DNA from: Rhizoctonia solani
Taxonomy: Eukaryota > Basidiomycota > Agaricomycetes > Cantharellales > Ceratobasidiaceae
Length of the DNA: 64,000 bases
Reading direction: 5' to 3'
Assembly: GCF_016906535.1 (NCBI RefSeq)
Contig: NC_057373.1
Coordinates: 2,604,001-2,668,000 of the forward strand
Positions 13,616-23,562 of this stretch are shown here, one piece after another. The stretch's first letter is position 1; each line of letters opens with the position of its first letter. The notes under the pieces are model-generated. The model saw nothing but the letters and a program-made list of their open reading frames with translations, did no database searches and was not told where the DNA came from. The translations under genes were made by a program, and so were the position numbers.

Positions 13616-14107
13616 GCAGTTGTATACATAGCAACCTCTCACCGAGTTGATCGTTACCGGCCTCTTATTGAAAGAGTGCCCGCCCGGAGTGTACAAGGGT
13701 GTCGAAATTATCAGACAATCTCATTGAAAATTTTCATGACTTTCAGCTAAAAGTACACGCGTACTGACGAAACCAGCCTGCAGACCTTCAAGTTGAGTTC
13801 ATACCTATCGCAAGTTACGTCAACTGTTAGCTCAGGCAGATATATACTATGATACCCCAAGTGAGCCGACCGTTATACGGTCGGTCCAAGAGTACTGCGG
13901 TCACTGCGGACTAAACGAGTTCCCGTGGAGTAACAGCGCCAAAAATTCAGTTCGTTTGCATACATCCACCTAAATAAGTAGGACTTTCCGATCTCTCCTC
14001 GGTCAAAATATGCTGAGATGGCCTTGCAGGCGCAACCCCAGCAGTATAAATCCCCCCTTCAATGATAGGTGAAGCTCAGCCAAGTCGCATTTTGAATCCA
14101 GTCAAAC
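13616..14107. promoter_or_regulatory. Upstream region of the small secreted protein gene
   Basis: Holds a TATA element (TATAAAT, 14045-14051) about 57 bp before the next ATG, and a perfect inverted repeat at 13866-13884 (arms CCGACCGT and ACGGTCGG, loop TAT). CGG triplets arranged as inverted repeats are typical binding sites for Zn2Cys6 regulators, so this may be an operator; that is inference. Confidence 0.5.
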
Positions 14108-14719
14108 ATGTACTTCAAGTCTATTCTCGCGACCGGAATCCTTCTTGCTTCCGGACAAATCGCCTTTTCTGCAAGTTTGCTTCCCGTACGAGACGATGAT
14201 CAGTGTCGTCGTGCTCAGCTTCATGGCTGCACCGGTGTGTAGATACGGGACACCCACAAAGTGAGCACCAATTCAACTAACCTATGCTTTATACAGGGAG
14301 CGATTTCACCGGAAATTGCGAGGACACAGACCTGTAGGTTGAATTCTTTCTAATTTTGCTCCTATCATAATTTGAGAGCCTTGAATTACAGAGGATATAC
14401 AGGAATCTGCTACAGAACAAGTGGTATATTCCGCGACGGTTTAGTCTCAGTGCGGTCTGAGTACCCCACTGGAACAGTGCTGTTTACTAGTGAGTTTTCT
14501 CGAGTTTCTTTACATATTCTAAGAGCTCTGACCTTAACTATGTATAGATCAAGACTGCACCGGAGATCCATTGTGGGTAGACACTGAGGGGCAATCCAAC
14601 ATTAAGGAAACGCAAGTAAGTTGGTCTTATATAAAACTTGAGTTTAAGCAAACCAAGACTCTAACCTTTTCTGTTAGTATCAATCCTACGTTGGTATCTT
14701 CATTCCAGAGTATTCATGA
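14108..14719 (+). CDS. Small secreted cysteine-containing protein
   Basis: Not recognised as a known family. The ATG at 14108 opens a classic signal peptide (MYFKSILATGILLASGQIAF, cleavage probably near FSA/S). The mature part is about 100 residues from five exons. It has five cysteines (DQC, HGC, GNC, GIC, QDC) spaced through short glycine-rich units such as LHGCTGSDFTGNCEDTD and YTGICYRTSG, and ends VGIFIPEYS. Four introns split it; the N-QDC join near 14488-14547 is the least simple. A TATA box is 57 bp upstream. Size, signal peptide and cysteine content suit a secreted effector-like or antimicrobial-type protein, but no function can be assigned. It lies beside two secreted GH43 genes. Confidence 0.75.
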
Positions 14720-15479
14720 GGGTGTTTGGTTGAGAGCACCCAGGTTGTCATAGACTTGGACCATATGTAGTGTAAATATGCACCAAATTTGACAAGTGGC
14801 TCACCACCGGATTCCACGAAATGGGTTTCTGCATACGTTTTAATTGGCATACCCTTAGCCACGCGATATATTATTAGATAACACAAATCTGTTTCAATTT
14901 GGCCTAATGGGTCTATTCCTGAACTTCGACAATCTTCGGTAGAACCTGCTGTTGCGTTGCTGTAGCTATAACCCATGAAGCCATCCCCCAGGTCGTATGT
15001 ACTAGAGCGTGATATTCTTTCAATTTATGCTGATGATAAACTGTCTAGGCTGTGTCAGCCCCGCAGACTCTTGTCCAAGTGCTAATAAGTTGAGCAGTCT
15101 CTTCGACGCTTGTCATACGCTCCATACAACTCTGCTGTGATATCTCGGAATTATCTGACATCCTACATATCTTCCGAAGCTTCTACGCGCGTAAGAACTT
15201 GCTCGCGATTCCGGAACTCTGCGCTTGGGGATAATGCTTCTCGTTAACCGTCAACACACGTGATGGCGACAAGTTGCCTGAATTGTATCAATCCCGAACG
15301 TTCCACCTCTGTGATCGCTTTGACACCCTCAACCAGTGCATATTCCCGGGCTTAAACATATAGTCCGATAGCCTTCCGATGGGTTCTGCTTGGAAGGCAT
15401 TGTGTGCCTTGTGCCGCCTTAGCTTATTTAAATAGTGTAGCTAAGCGATAGACGATCCTATCCTCAGTTTTGGCCTATC
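14720..15479. other. Intergenic region upstream of first GH43 gene
   Basis: About 760 bp. A minus-strand open frame at 14686-14976 partly overlaps the previous gene's last exon and has no recognisable motif. A TATA-like TATTTAAATA at 15425-15434 lies about 45 bp before the GH43 start. Nothing else was seen. Confidence 0.4.
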
Positions 15480-16906
15480 ATGCGCCCTCTAGCCTCCCTT
15501 TTGTCCGTAGCCATAGCTATCGCAGCTTGCGTGACAGCCGCACCAATCCAGGAGAGACAGAATGCCTATTCAGCCTATATGTTTGCCTATGTGAGTAACT
15601 TGAAATCGTATTTCTACTACAAAATGTCCTCTAACTATTTTGTTCTTCAGTTTACTGGTGAAGGGTACTCTAACGGAGAAACAATATCTTTTGCTGTGAG
15701 CAATGGGAACGACGCACTACACTGGACGGAGGTCAATCGAGGCAATCCTTATCTTACCTCCACCCTTGGAACTAAAGGGGTGCGCGATCCGTCCATCATT
15801 CGCGCTCATGATGGATCAAAATTCTGGCTGCTGGCAACAGTGAGTTTCTAATACGTTATAGCAATGTATTGTTATTTAACATAGCGGAATAAAACAGGAC
15901 TTGAAGATGTATGGTAGTGGCGATTGGAACGCTGCAGTACGCACCGGTAGCCGATCCATTGTAATCTGGGAGTCCACCGACCTCAAGAACTGGGGAACTC
16001 CCCGGTATGTAGCATTGAACTTTCCCACCACAGCTACTAGCTCACATAGAACGTAGACTTGTTCAAGTGTCACCAGCTACTGCAGGAAACACGTAGGTCA
16101 ACACTTTATTGCCAAAAGTCGTAACTCTCATCCATTACGTTTAGCTGGGCTCCGGAGGCTATTTGGGATCCATCTCAGAATAAATATGTTGTGTTCTGGG
16201 CCAGTTCGCTGTATGCCGCAAGCGATACCGCACACACTGGATCATCATATCACCGCATACTTCGCGCAACGACAACAGACTTCAAGACTTTCTCTGCACC
16301 GGAGGTATACATTGATAAAGGTTGGGCGGTTATAGATACCACTTTTGCCTACGACTCGTCGACAGCAACATACTACCGATTCAGCAAAGACGAGAGGGCC
16401 AACAGTTCATCTGCTCCTAACGGAAAGTTCGTTTTCCAGGAAAAAGGCTCAAGCATCTCCGGTTCGTTCTCATTGATCAAGGAGGGTGTCGGTAAAGGTT
16501 CTGTCTCCCGAGGAGAAGGCCCAACGGTCTTCAAATCCAATACTGAGTCCAATAAGGTAAGAATAACCATTGTCTGCGCTTTATACTGGAAACTAACCAT
16601 CAAGTTAAACTCATGATCAGTGGTATATGTTTATTGACGAGTTTGGCGGTGAGTAATACTGATTTTCCAGTGTAATGTTGTTATTGATAAAGATAAAGGC
16701 CGTGGTTATGTACCTTTCGAGACAACAAATATTGCTTCAGGCGCGTGGACGTTATCCACCGGATATTCACTCCCAAGCCGACCACGCCATGGATCGGTTA
16801 TCCCTATGTAAGTGTATTTTATTTGGTTGGTTGAAACGGATACCTATTGATTGCTCCTTTTTTGTCTAGCACGGAGGCTGAACGACAAAGGCTGCTCAGT
16901 TTGTAA
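15480..16906 (+). CDS. Secreted glycoside hydrolase family 43 enzyme, copy 1
   Basis: GH43 enzymes are five-bladed beta-propellers that remove arabinose or xylose from plant cell-wall polysaccharides. A signal peptide (MRPLASLLSVAIAIAACVTA) is followed by FTGEGYSNGETISFAVSNGN. The three GH43 acidic residues sit in expected contexts: the general base Asp in GVRDPSIIR, the pKa-modulating Asp near WAPEAIWD, and the general acid Glu in RGEGPTVFKS. The protein ends RHGSVIPITEAERQRLLSL, about 340 residues, a single domain with no carbohydrate-binding module. About seven introns at positions matching copy 2. Copy 2 lies about 300 bp downstream on the same strand. Substrate (arabinan, arabinoxylan or other) cannot be told from this. 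Confidence 0.9.
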
Positions 16907-17214
16907 AGACTACAATGGTACTTGGTGATATGATCGTGATGCATATATTCGGGGAGATTAAATTGCCGTCAATGTTGAATGTGATTTATATTTGGCCAAA
17001 CTATTCCGATAGAATCACATACACATGTGACACCAGTTCCGCCGCATCCTTCCCCAAATTCGCGCTTCTTAATCGCCCAGAATCCGTTTATATTCGTGTT
17101 CCCGAACACCGTTTGGAGCAAGCCGGACCGCGTCACGACGAAGGCTTTCTAAAATTGGCATACAGTAGTCTATAAGAGTGGGCAGATCCGAGATGAATGG
17201 ACAGCACTCCATTC
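16907..17214. other. Spacer between the GH43 copies
   Basis: No coding frame of note. A TATA-like TATAAGA at 17171-17177 lies about 40 bp before the copy 2 start. Confidence 0.4.
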
Positions 17215-18674
17215 ATGATGCACTTTCCAAGATTATATTCATTATATGCCCTAGTAACCGCGAGCCTTGCTTTGGCTGGAGCCGTCAAAGAAAAGCGTGC
17301 AACATATTCTGCTTACATGTTTGCATATGTACGTCATTGTGGTTTATCTTAGAAGCTTTATGCTTTTTTGCTGAAAGATGGGTGATATTTTTAAAGTTCA
17401 CCGGAGAGGGCTACTCAAACGGAGAAACCATCTCGTTCGCCGTTAGTAATGGCAACAGTCCTCTCAACTGGACGGAGGTGCATGGTGGCACGCCTTATCT
17501 TACTTCCACCGTTGGGACTAGGGGTGTGCGTGATCCATCCATCATTAGATCTCAGGATGGTTCCAAGTTTTGGCTGCTTGCAACCGTACGTAGCCATTTA
17601 ACTAGAATATATGCGGAAAATGTTCTAATAACCTCAATAATGTACACTCAGGATCTGAAAATATATGGAAACGGTAATTGGAATGCGGCTGTAAGAACAG
17701 GAAGTCGTTCTATCGTAATTTGGGAGTCTACAAACCTGAAGGACTGGGGATCACCGAGGTAGTCTTTCATGAATCTCAAGCGTGATTTTCTATTAGCTGA
17801 CGATAAAATATGAAAGACTAGTTGAAGTGTCGCCTCCGACCGCGGGAAACACGTACGTATACATTGTAGTCAGGGCTTCAGTTTTATTAATCTAATATAT
17901 TCGAGTTTAGGTGGGCACCGGAGGCTATATGGGACCCACAACAAAGCGCATACATAGTCTTTTGGGCGAGCTCCCTGTATGCAGCCAATGATACCTCTCA
18001 CACTGGGACCTCATATCACCGTATACTGAGATCCACTACTACCGACTTCAAGAGCTTCACGCCGGCACAAGTGTACATCGATTACGGTTGGTCAGTCATC
18101 GATACAACCATGGTACGGGACACTACTACTGGAACGTACTATCGTTTCAACAAAGACGAGCGCTCCCCAAGTAGCAATACACCTGATTCAAAATTTATTG
18201 CGCAAGAAAAAAGCAGTAGTGTGACAGGAACCTGGTCAGGAGTCGTCGCGGGAATAGGGAAGGGTGTGCTGACACGCGGAGAAGGCCCAACCGTTTTCAA
18301 GTCAAACACAGAGGCCAATAAGGTATGTGCATATGGGAATATTCAGTGCTCCTCGATTAAATTAGTCCATAGTGGCATATGTTCATCGATGAATATGGAG
18401 GTACGCATTGACTCCTTATAATGCATTGAGTGTCATAATTCTAATAGGATGTACATTCGGGCTGTTCAGGTCGAGGGTATGTACCATTTGAGACCACGAA
18501 CATTGCTGCCGGCACATGGGCCGTCTCAACCAATTATGCCCTCCCGAGTCGGCCTCGCCATGGTTCAGTTATACCAATGTATGTCATTTAAAGCGAACAA
18601 ACTCAAACAACAGCACTAAAATAGCCTATTGATCTAGCACTGAGGCCGAAAGGCAGGTTTTGCTCGGTCTGTGA
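17215..18674 (+). CDS. Secreted glycoside hydrolase family 43 enzyme, copy 2
   Basis: Tandem paralogue of the upstream GH43 gene. It opens MMHFPRLYSLYALVTASLAL, a signal peptide unlike that of copy 1, followed by VKEKRATYSAYMFAY and the same FTGEGYSNGETISFAVSNGN block. Active-site contexts are kept: GVRDPSIIRS, WAPEAIWDPQ and RGEGPTVFKSN. It ends RHGSVIPITEAERQVLLGL at 18674, about 345 residues. Exon joins parallel copy 1 (after MFAY, after LLAT, after the GSPR/GTPR segment and before the final TEAERQ). By eye the mature domains are closely similar while leaders and introns differ, so the duplication is not recent. It converges on the transcription factor gene with about 125 bp between stops. 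Confidence 0.9.
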
Positions 18675-18798
18675 ATCCATATATGGCATTAGCGCCTTCT
18701 CAAATCAAAAAGTCATTTTCTATGGAATTGTACAATTTAGCACCAGGTGCAATGCAAGTAGTAGATACATTCATATGCAAAAGATGATGTAAGTCAAA

Positions 18799-21700
18799 CT
18801 AGAAGGGCCCACCAAATGCTTGGCCTAATGTGTCAAGTTCGTTGGTAGATATAGACTCGAAGGACACCGGCGGGACATTCACGAGAACGCTCAAGGACGA
18901 AGTAGAAGTGTCCGTAAATAGGCTCGGTAGTGGGCTTGAGCTGCTAGTAAAAGGCGTCACTTCACCCTGGGAGCCACTTGAACGTGATTCTAGCCACGCG
19001 CTGTTTCCTGGGGAAATATGCAAATCTCCATGGTCAGAGGGAAGGCCTTTCTGTGAGACGCTGTAGGCCATGTGTGCGTAGTTGGTCTATAGCAATAGAT
19101 TTAGCGGATTATTTAAGAATAGGCGGGGTCACTACCTGTAGCTCAAATTCTAGCACCTTGTTGTTCTTTAATGCAATAGGGAGTCGTGTCCCCAACTGGT
19201 TGAGGACATACCTTGTGAAGATAAATTAAGTCGCATGGGCTTTGGGATTCGGTTCATTCGTACTTAACAGACTGAATTTCGAGGTCGATAGCCAAAGCCT
19301 CTCCTTGATGTCCCCTGCCGATTTCAACCTTGTAGAATCGAATCTATAGCAGAAAGTAAATACGGTGTGTTTTAGAAAGTCTTTGTGGCATACCAGGATG
19401 GATGCCGCCCGGCCCCAACAGCTCTGTAGATTACCAACGTGAACGGTTCGCCTCCTGGGTGGAGATACACTCATACCATGCATCTATTAGATTTGATGAG
19501 CAACCCAGAAAGAGGTCCAATTGTCTTACTCACATCGGAGGAAGTCTGGTGATATCGTAACTCGTTGAACAAATGCTGTGCATCAAGTTAGTAATTGCCC
19601 GGGCCGCAATCATGAGCTTCATTGAAGATGTGCAATGAGGGGAATATAAATTGGCATGCTAAAGTTATAGAAAGTTAGACTTGAGCCTGTCCTTTTGAAA
19701 ATTGCTTAGGTGCCTTATCGTGAAGCAGTATCATTGCACTGGAATGCAAACAATTACCTTCAGTGCTCAGTTGCTGTGATTATTACCAATACACTCACAG
19801 ATGTGGCATTAAATGTGCTGCATATACATGGGTATCCAGTCCCCTCGAGAACTGAACGATTGGGGTAGTGTAATGCCGAGGAAATGATTTCCTTTAGTGT
19901 TATAGCCGATTAGTAAGTCATTATTTCCGCCAAACAATCACTTACTTGAACGAACCAATTAATTGCTCTAATTGATGAAACTCGGGAAGCGCCCGAACGT
20001 CAGCCACATCAGGATTCTTGTGTCGTACCCTCAAGTTAAACCATCTCGCCTACGTGAAAAAAAGCTCTAGTCGTCAAGAATCAGTGTATGCAATTGAAAA
20101 GTTATTATACTTTCGAAATGAGAATTGCTCCTGAAGGTTTGAACGCTAGGGTCAAAAATCTATAACTGCTAGCACACCACTATGAAGCGATACCTTTGAT
20201 GTACAAGGAGAAGCCATCAGTTACTTCCGCGAAGTGTTGGAGAAGTGCATCTGTCGATTGTAAGAATTGCCTTGGCCCTTGAATATCACGCTAAATTAGA
20301 TAATAAGACGAGGACTTGGTTAAATTAAGTAACATTATACTTACTCCCTCCTCAAAATTAGACAAACTGCCGGGCAAAACTTGATGAATATCTTGATCAT
20401 CGAGGGACATAGCTGGAAAATGCTATTAGGATTTGTTTAAGTAGAATATTGACGGACCATACCCCAAGAGCAAGGGGTGTCGTGGAATCGCTCATTCGAA
20501 TACGCTACCCAAAACAGGTTTACTCGTACTTCACGCTCTGTGCAGTTGATTGGGTCGGGAAGGAGAGTATCGGGGTTTTCCTATTTTTGATGTGTTAGTG
20601 GGCATCCCTCTTTATAGTCCCGTTGCACGCACTGACAAACGGGCCGGATCGCGCTTCGTTCCGTCTCCACGAAACCCCGGGCTGGTATGTAAGCCCAGAG
20701 GTACGGCGCACCTTAAGACATTGCCTATGGTCGACCATAATTCTACCGAGCGACCTTGACATTGATAGAAATCGGCCAGAATCACCTGGGCTAGACGACA
20801 GGTATGGGTGTGGTTAAATTAAGGATAAAAGACACAAGAACTTACCTTGCGTAATTTCAAAAAGGTTGAAGCCCATCGCCAAGGCCTGTTCTGAGGTCTC
20901 CTTTGCCCACCTCGCATGCATTTCTGCAAAAGACTCCTCCCTTAATTCGGGCCGCCTGCGATCCCCAAAAATAAAATCAGGATAAGTCTTGTCGAGATCG
21001 CTGCCAGGAGGCGGCTCGATAAGATAGGAAAATACGCCTGCATAAGCGCAGATGGCATGGAGGAGTGATACATGGGGGAATTCAGGCGACTTGGGCGATA
21101 ATGTCAAGGAGAGCATGAAAGTTGGACGATGAATAATATAATGCGCATGGGGATAGCAGTTGAAGAATACATCGATAAGATGGTGCAGAAGGTCAGGTTT
21201 GGGAAATCGTTTCGACCAACCGGATATAATCAACTGCCTCGAACTCATAGAGCTGTCAGATGGCGAACTGGTGGTTTGGTTTGTACCCGGGGCCGCGAAC
21301 CGATCCATAGATGTTGGGTCATATGGATCCAAGATATCTCCTGTATCAAACAGCTCGTGTTCACCGAGGTTTCCAATAAAAGCGTCTGAGGAAGTCGATT
21401 CGGATGCGAGGGGCATTGGTGGCGAAGGCTCTCCTTCCTTCAATAGCTGCTGCTTTAACAAGCTTTCCAACTGGCCTAAACAATGTCAACCCCGGATAAG
21501 AACGACACCTATGCTACCTACTTATTTTATCTTCGAGTACCTTGTACTTGGTACGAGGTTTAGCTGGAGACGATCCCGAAGCGGGGTCGTCATATGTGCA
21601 TTCAGGCTCTATCTGTAGCAATGCCGGGTTACTAGAAGATGCGAATCGATGAGACCTCACGCATGTCGAGCAAGGTTTTTGGGCGTCACTAGGGTGAATA

Positions 21701-21955
21701 TGAGTTGGAGTCTGTTCAACTGCGGCTCTTGCTAACCAACCATCTCTTTAGACAACCTCAATAACAATCAAGACATATCATATGCATGACGCTCACTCAC
21801 CAGTTTCCGTTTCCTACATTGATGACATGCCTGAATATGGTGGGATAATCAGCCTTTGACTCGCTCGGGCAAAACGTAGGACGAACTTGGTTTCGCTTTA
21901 GCAGTTGCGGTAGCTGCCCGCTCGATGAATCGCTCTGTGGTTGTGCGCGAGGCAT
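18799..21955 (-). CDS. Zn2Cys6 fungal transcription factor
   Basis: Nuclear DNA-binding regulator with an N-terminal Zn2Cys6 cluster, a short coiled coil and a fungal_trans middle homology region. Start at 21955: MPRAQPQSDSSSGQLPQLL. Intron 21831-21886 joins KRNQ to ACHQCRKRKL. A five-base exon (21741-21745) between introns 21746-21800 and 21689-21740 supplies RC, giving RKRKLRCDAQKPCSTC, so spacing is CX2CX6CX5CX2C, then a 20-residue loop before the sixth Cys in PECTYDD. The coil is KYKVLEDKI-SQLESLLKQQ. The regulatory region includes FPKPDLLHHLIDVFFNCYPH, HYIIHRPTF, VELWSTIGNVLRCAVPLGLH and VRVNLFWVAYSNERF. The C-terminus is LDTLGQAFGGPF. Roughly 750-800 residues and more than a dozen introns; joins in 19.1-20.4 kb are approximate. 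Position suggests, but does not prove, control of the GH43 pair. Confidence 0.9.
21741..21745 (-). other. Five-nucleotide micro-exon of the Zn2Cys6 gene
   Basis: Minus-strand AGATG, preceded by CTAAAG and followed by GTTGGT. It joins CTG to TGAC, giving Leu-Arg-Cys-Asp and the third zinc ligand. Flanking introns are 55 and 52 nt. Confidence 0.75.
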
Positions 21956-22362
21956 CTCAGCGATGTCTAATAGTGGAATAATATTATGGTAGCAACGAAG
22001 TCAAAGGCTTAAAGGAGGTGGGTTAAACAGAAGACAGTCCGCACAGCTTTATTTACAGCACATCACGCCGCAAGCTAGCCCGGCTGTGGAAGATCACCAG
22101 CGTCACACGGATTGCAATGCAAGATTTACAATTCGGATTCGATTATTCATCAGGTTGACGACAAATGTTATTCTAGACCTCGTATAGGTCGTTGAATAAG
22201 CAGGCACTGTCAGTACTGCGTCTGTCACTAGCACGATTTATGTATCAAAAAGGCTGGACACCAGGTATAGAAGATTAGGCAATAATAAACATGTTATTAC
22301 ACTATGATACTCAGTGGTGAAAGCAAAAACAGCTACTAGAACACAGCCTGAAATAAGGGATG
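21956..22362. promoter_or_regulatory. Transcription-factor upstream region / ARL1 3' region
   Basis: About 400 bp with no convincing open frame; it should hold the regulator's promoter and the ARL1 3' UTR. Confidence 0.35.
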
Positions 22363-23308
22363 TTATTTCTTCTGTATGGTTGCAACAAGCCTAAGCGCGA
22401 ACGTTAATACTCTCGTGCGCGCATTTCAAGACATCTTACTCACCAATCAAGCCCTTCTTCAAGCCCCTCCCCTTTAGTAGCACAACTTCCTCGAACACTC
22501 CATTCCCTCCCCTTTTCTGCTCCAGCTAACCCAAGGCGGTCCGAAATCTCTCCAGGAGGCAAAGCTCCAGGAACGTCCTACGTGTCGTCTTTATTTAGAC
22601 AGGATTTTGTTTCGAAAACGGTCGATATACATGCCTGTTTATTCGAAAAGACGAGTACAGGTACGCCTTTTAGCTCTTCTTCTGCCAGCATTGTAAGTAA
22701 TTCTGCCCGGGAAGTCTGTAGCCTGTCGTGATCGGAGGCATCGATTACGTAGATAATGGCGTGGGTATTGGCATAATAACATCGCCAGTAGGGTCTGGGA
22801 GTTCAAGGCGTTAGTCATATATAGTCGGGACACGGCTATGGAAAACGTACCGTATGCTAGATTGACCTAGTGGGAGTAATATTCATATCAGACAGCGAGC
22901 CTTCCTAAAAGTAATGTTACTGACCGCCCAAGTCCCATACTTGGAACTTGATGTTCTTGTATGTTACGCTTTCAACGTTGAATCCAATAGCTTGAAAGCG
23001 GGTCAACATAGAGCCTCAAGTTATGTGCGGAGGAAACTTACTGGGAATGGTCGATACTACTTCCCCAATCTGTTTTGTACCTTAGGCGATGCTGTGGCGT
23101 CCCTTTCGCTGAAAAACGTACCTGAAGCCGATATAATATAGTCGTTTTCCCGGCACTGTCAAGTCTATAGATACAAAATATTTAAGTATGCTAACGGCTT
23201 ACAATAGCGGAAGACATACCCGACCATGAGAATTCGGACATCCTTCTCCTTACCCCATGAAGCGAGCGATGACAGAGAGCTGAAAATCGAGGATATCGTA
23301 ACACCCAT
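22363..23308 (-). CDS. ARL1: ADP-ribosylation factor-like GTPase ARL1
   Basis: Small GTPase of the trans-Golgi network that recruits GRIP-domain golgins. The start [19 protein letters not shown] has Gly2 for N-myristoylation. G-motifs are complete after splicing: G1 [15 protein letters not shown], switch I TIPTIGFNVE, G3 WDLGGQ, and G4 NKQD. The switch-I-to-G3 block reads [19 protein letters not shown]. The G4 motif is split by a GC-AG intron at 22578-22634. The C-terminus is [16 protein letters not shown], typical of Arf/Arl proteins, total about 185 residues. The [17 protein letters not shown] wording fits ARL1 best; ARL5 is the main alternative. It is divergent from PRP24 with 254 bp between starts. 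Confidence 0.9.
22578..22634 (-). other. GC-AG intron splitting the ARL1 NKQD motif
   Basis: Minus-strand donor CAG|GCATGT and acceptor ACGTAG, 57 nt, with a TCTAAAT branch-like element. The GT three bases downstream would give a stop codon. Confidence 0.75.
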
Positions 23309-23562
23309 AGCAGGCCTTAGACCAAATAAGTCTGGACTGGTTTGGGGGGTGTTTGAAAAGAGAGTGGATACGTGTGAGGTGGAGGAAGTGGTACGTTGGC
23401 GAATAGGCCCGGCTTGGAGGCGCGCTCGCTTCGGCGCTTACGAGAGCCGTGATCTTGCGATTTCCAATCGCGTGCCTCACCAGCCGGTTGACGTACACCA
23501 GCTTGGTACAGGCTTGACACTTGGGTCTAAAATTCGGAAATAGTCAAGTTCCTCGGTTCATT

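Noticed and set aside
14686..14976. Minus-strand 96-codon ORF after the secreted protein gene
   Set aside because: Overlaps the last sense exon, has no motif and no supporting splice sites.
21661..21840. Zn2Cys6 regulator lacking its third zinc ligand
   Set aside because: A five-base micro-exon with good splice signals restores Cys and the exact spacing, so a degenerate cluster is less likely.
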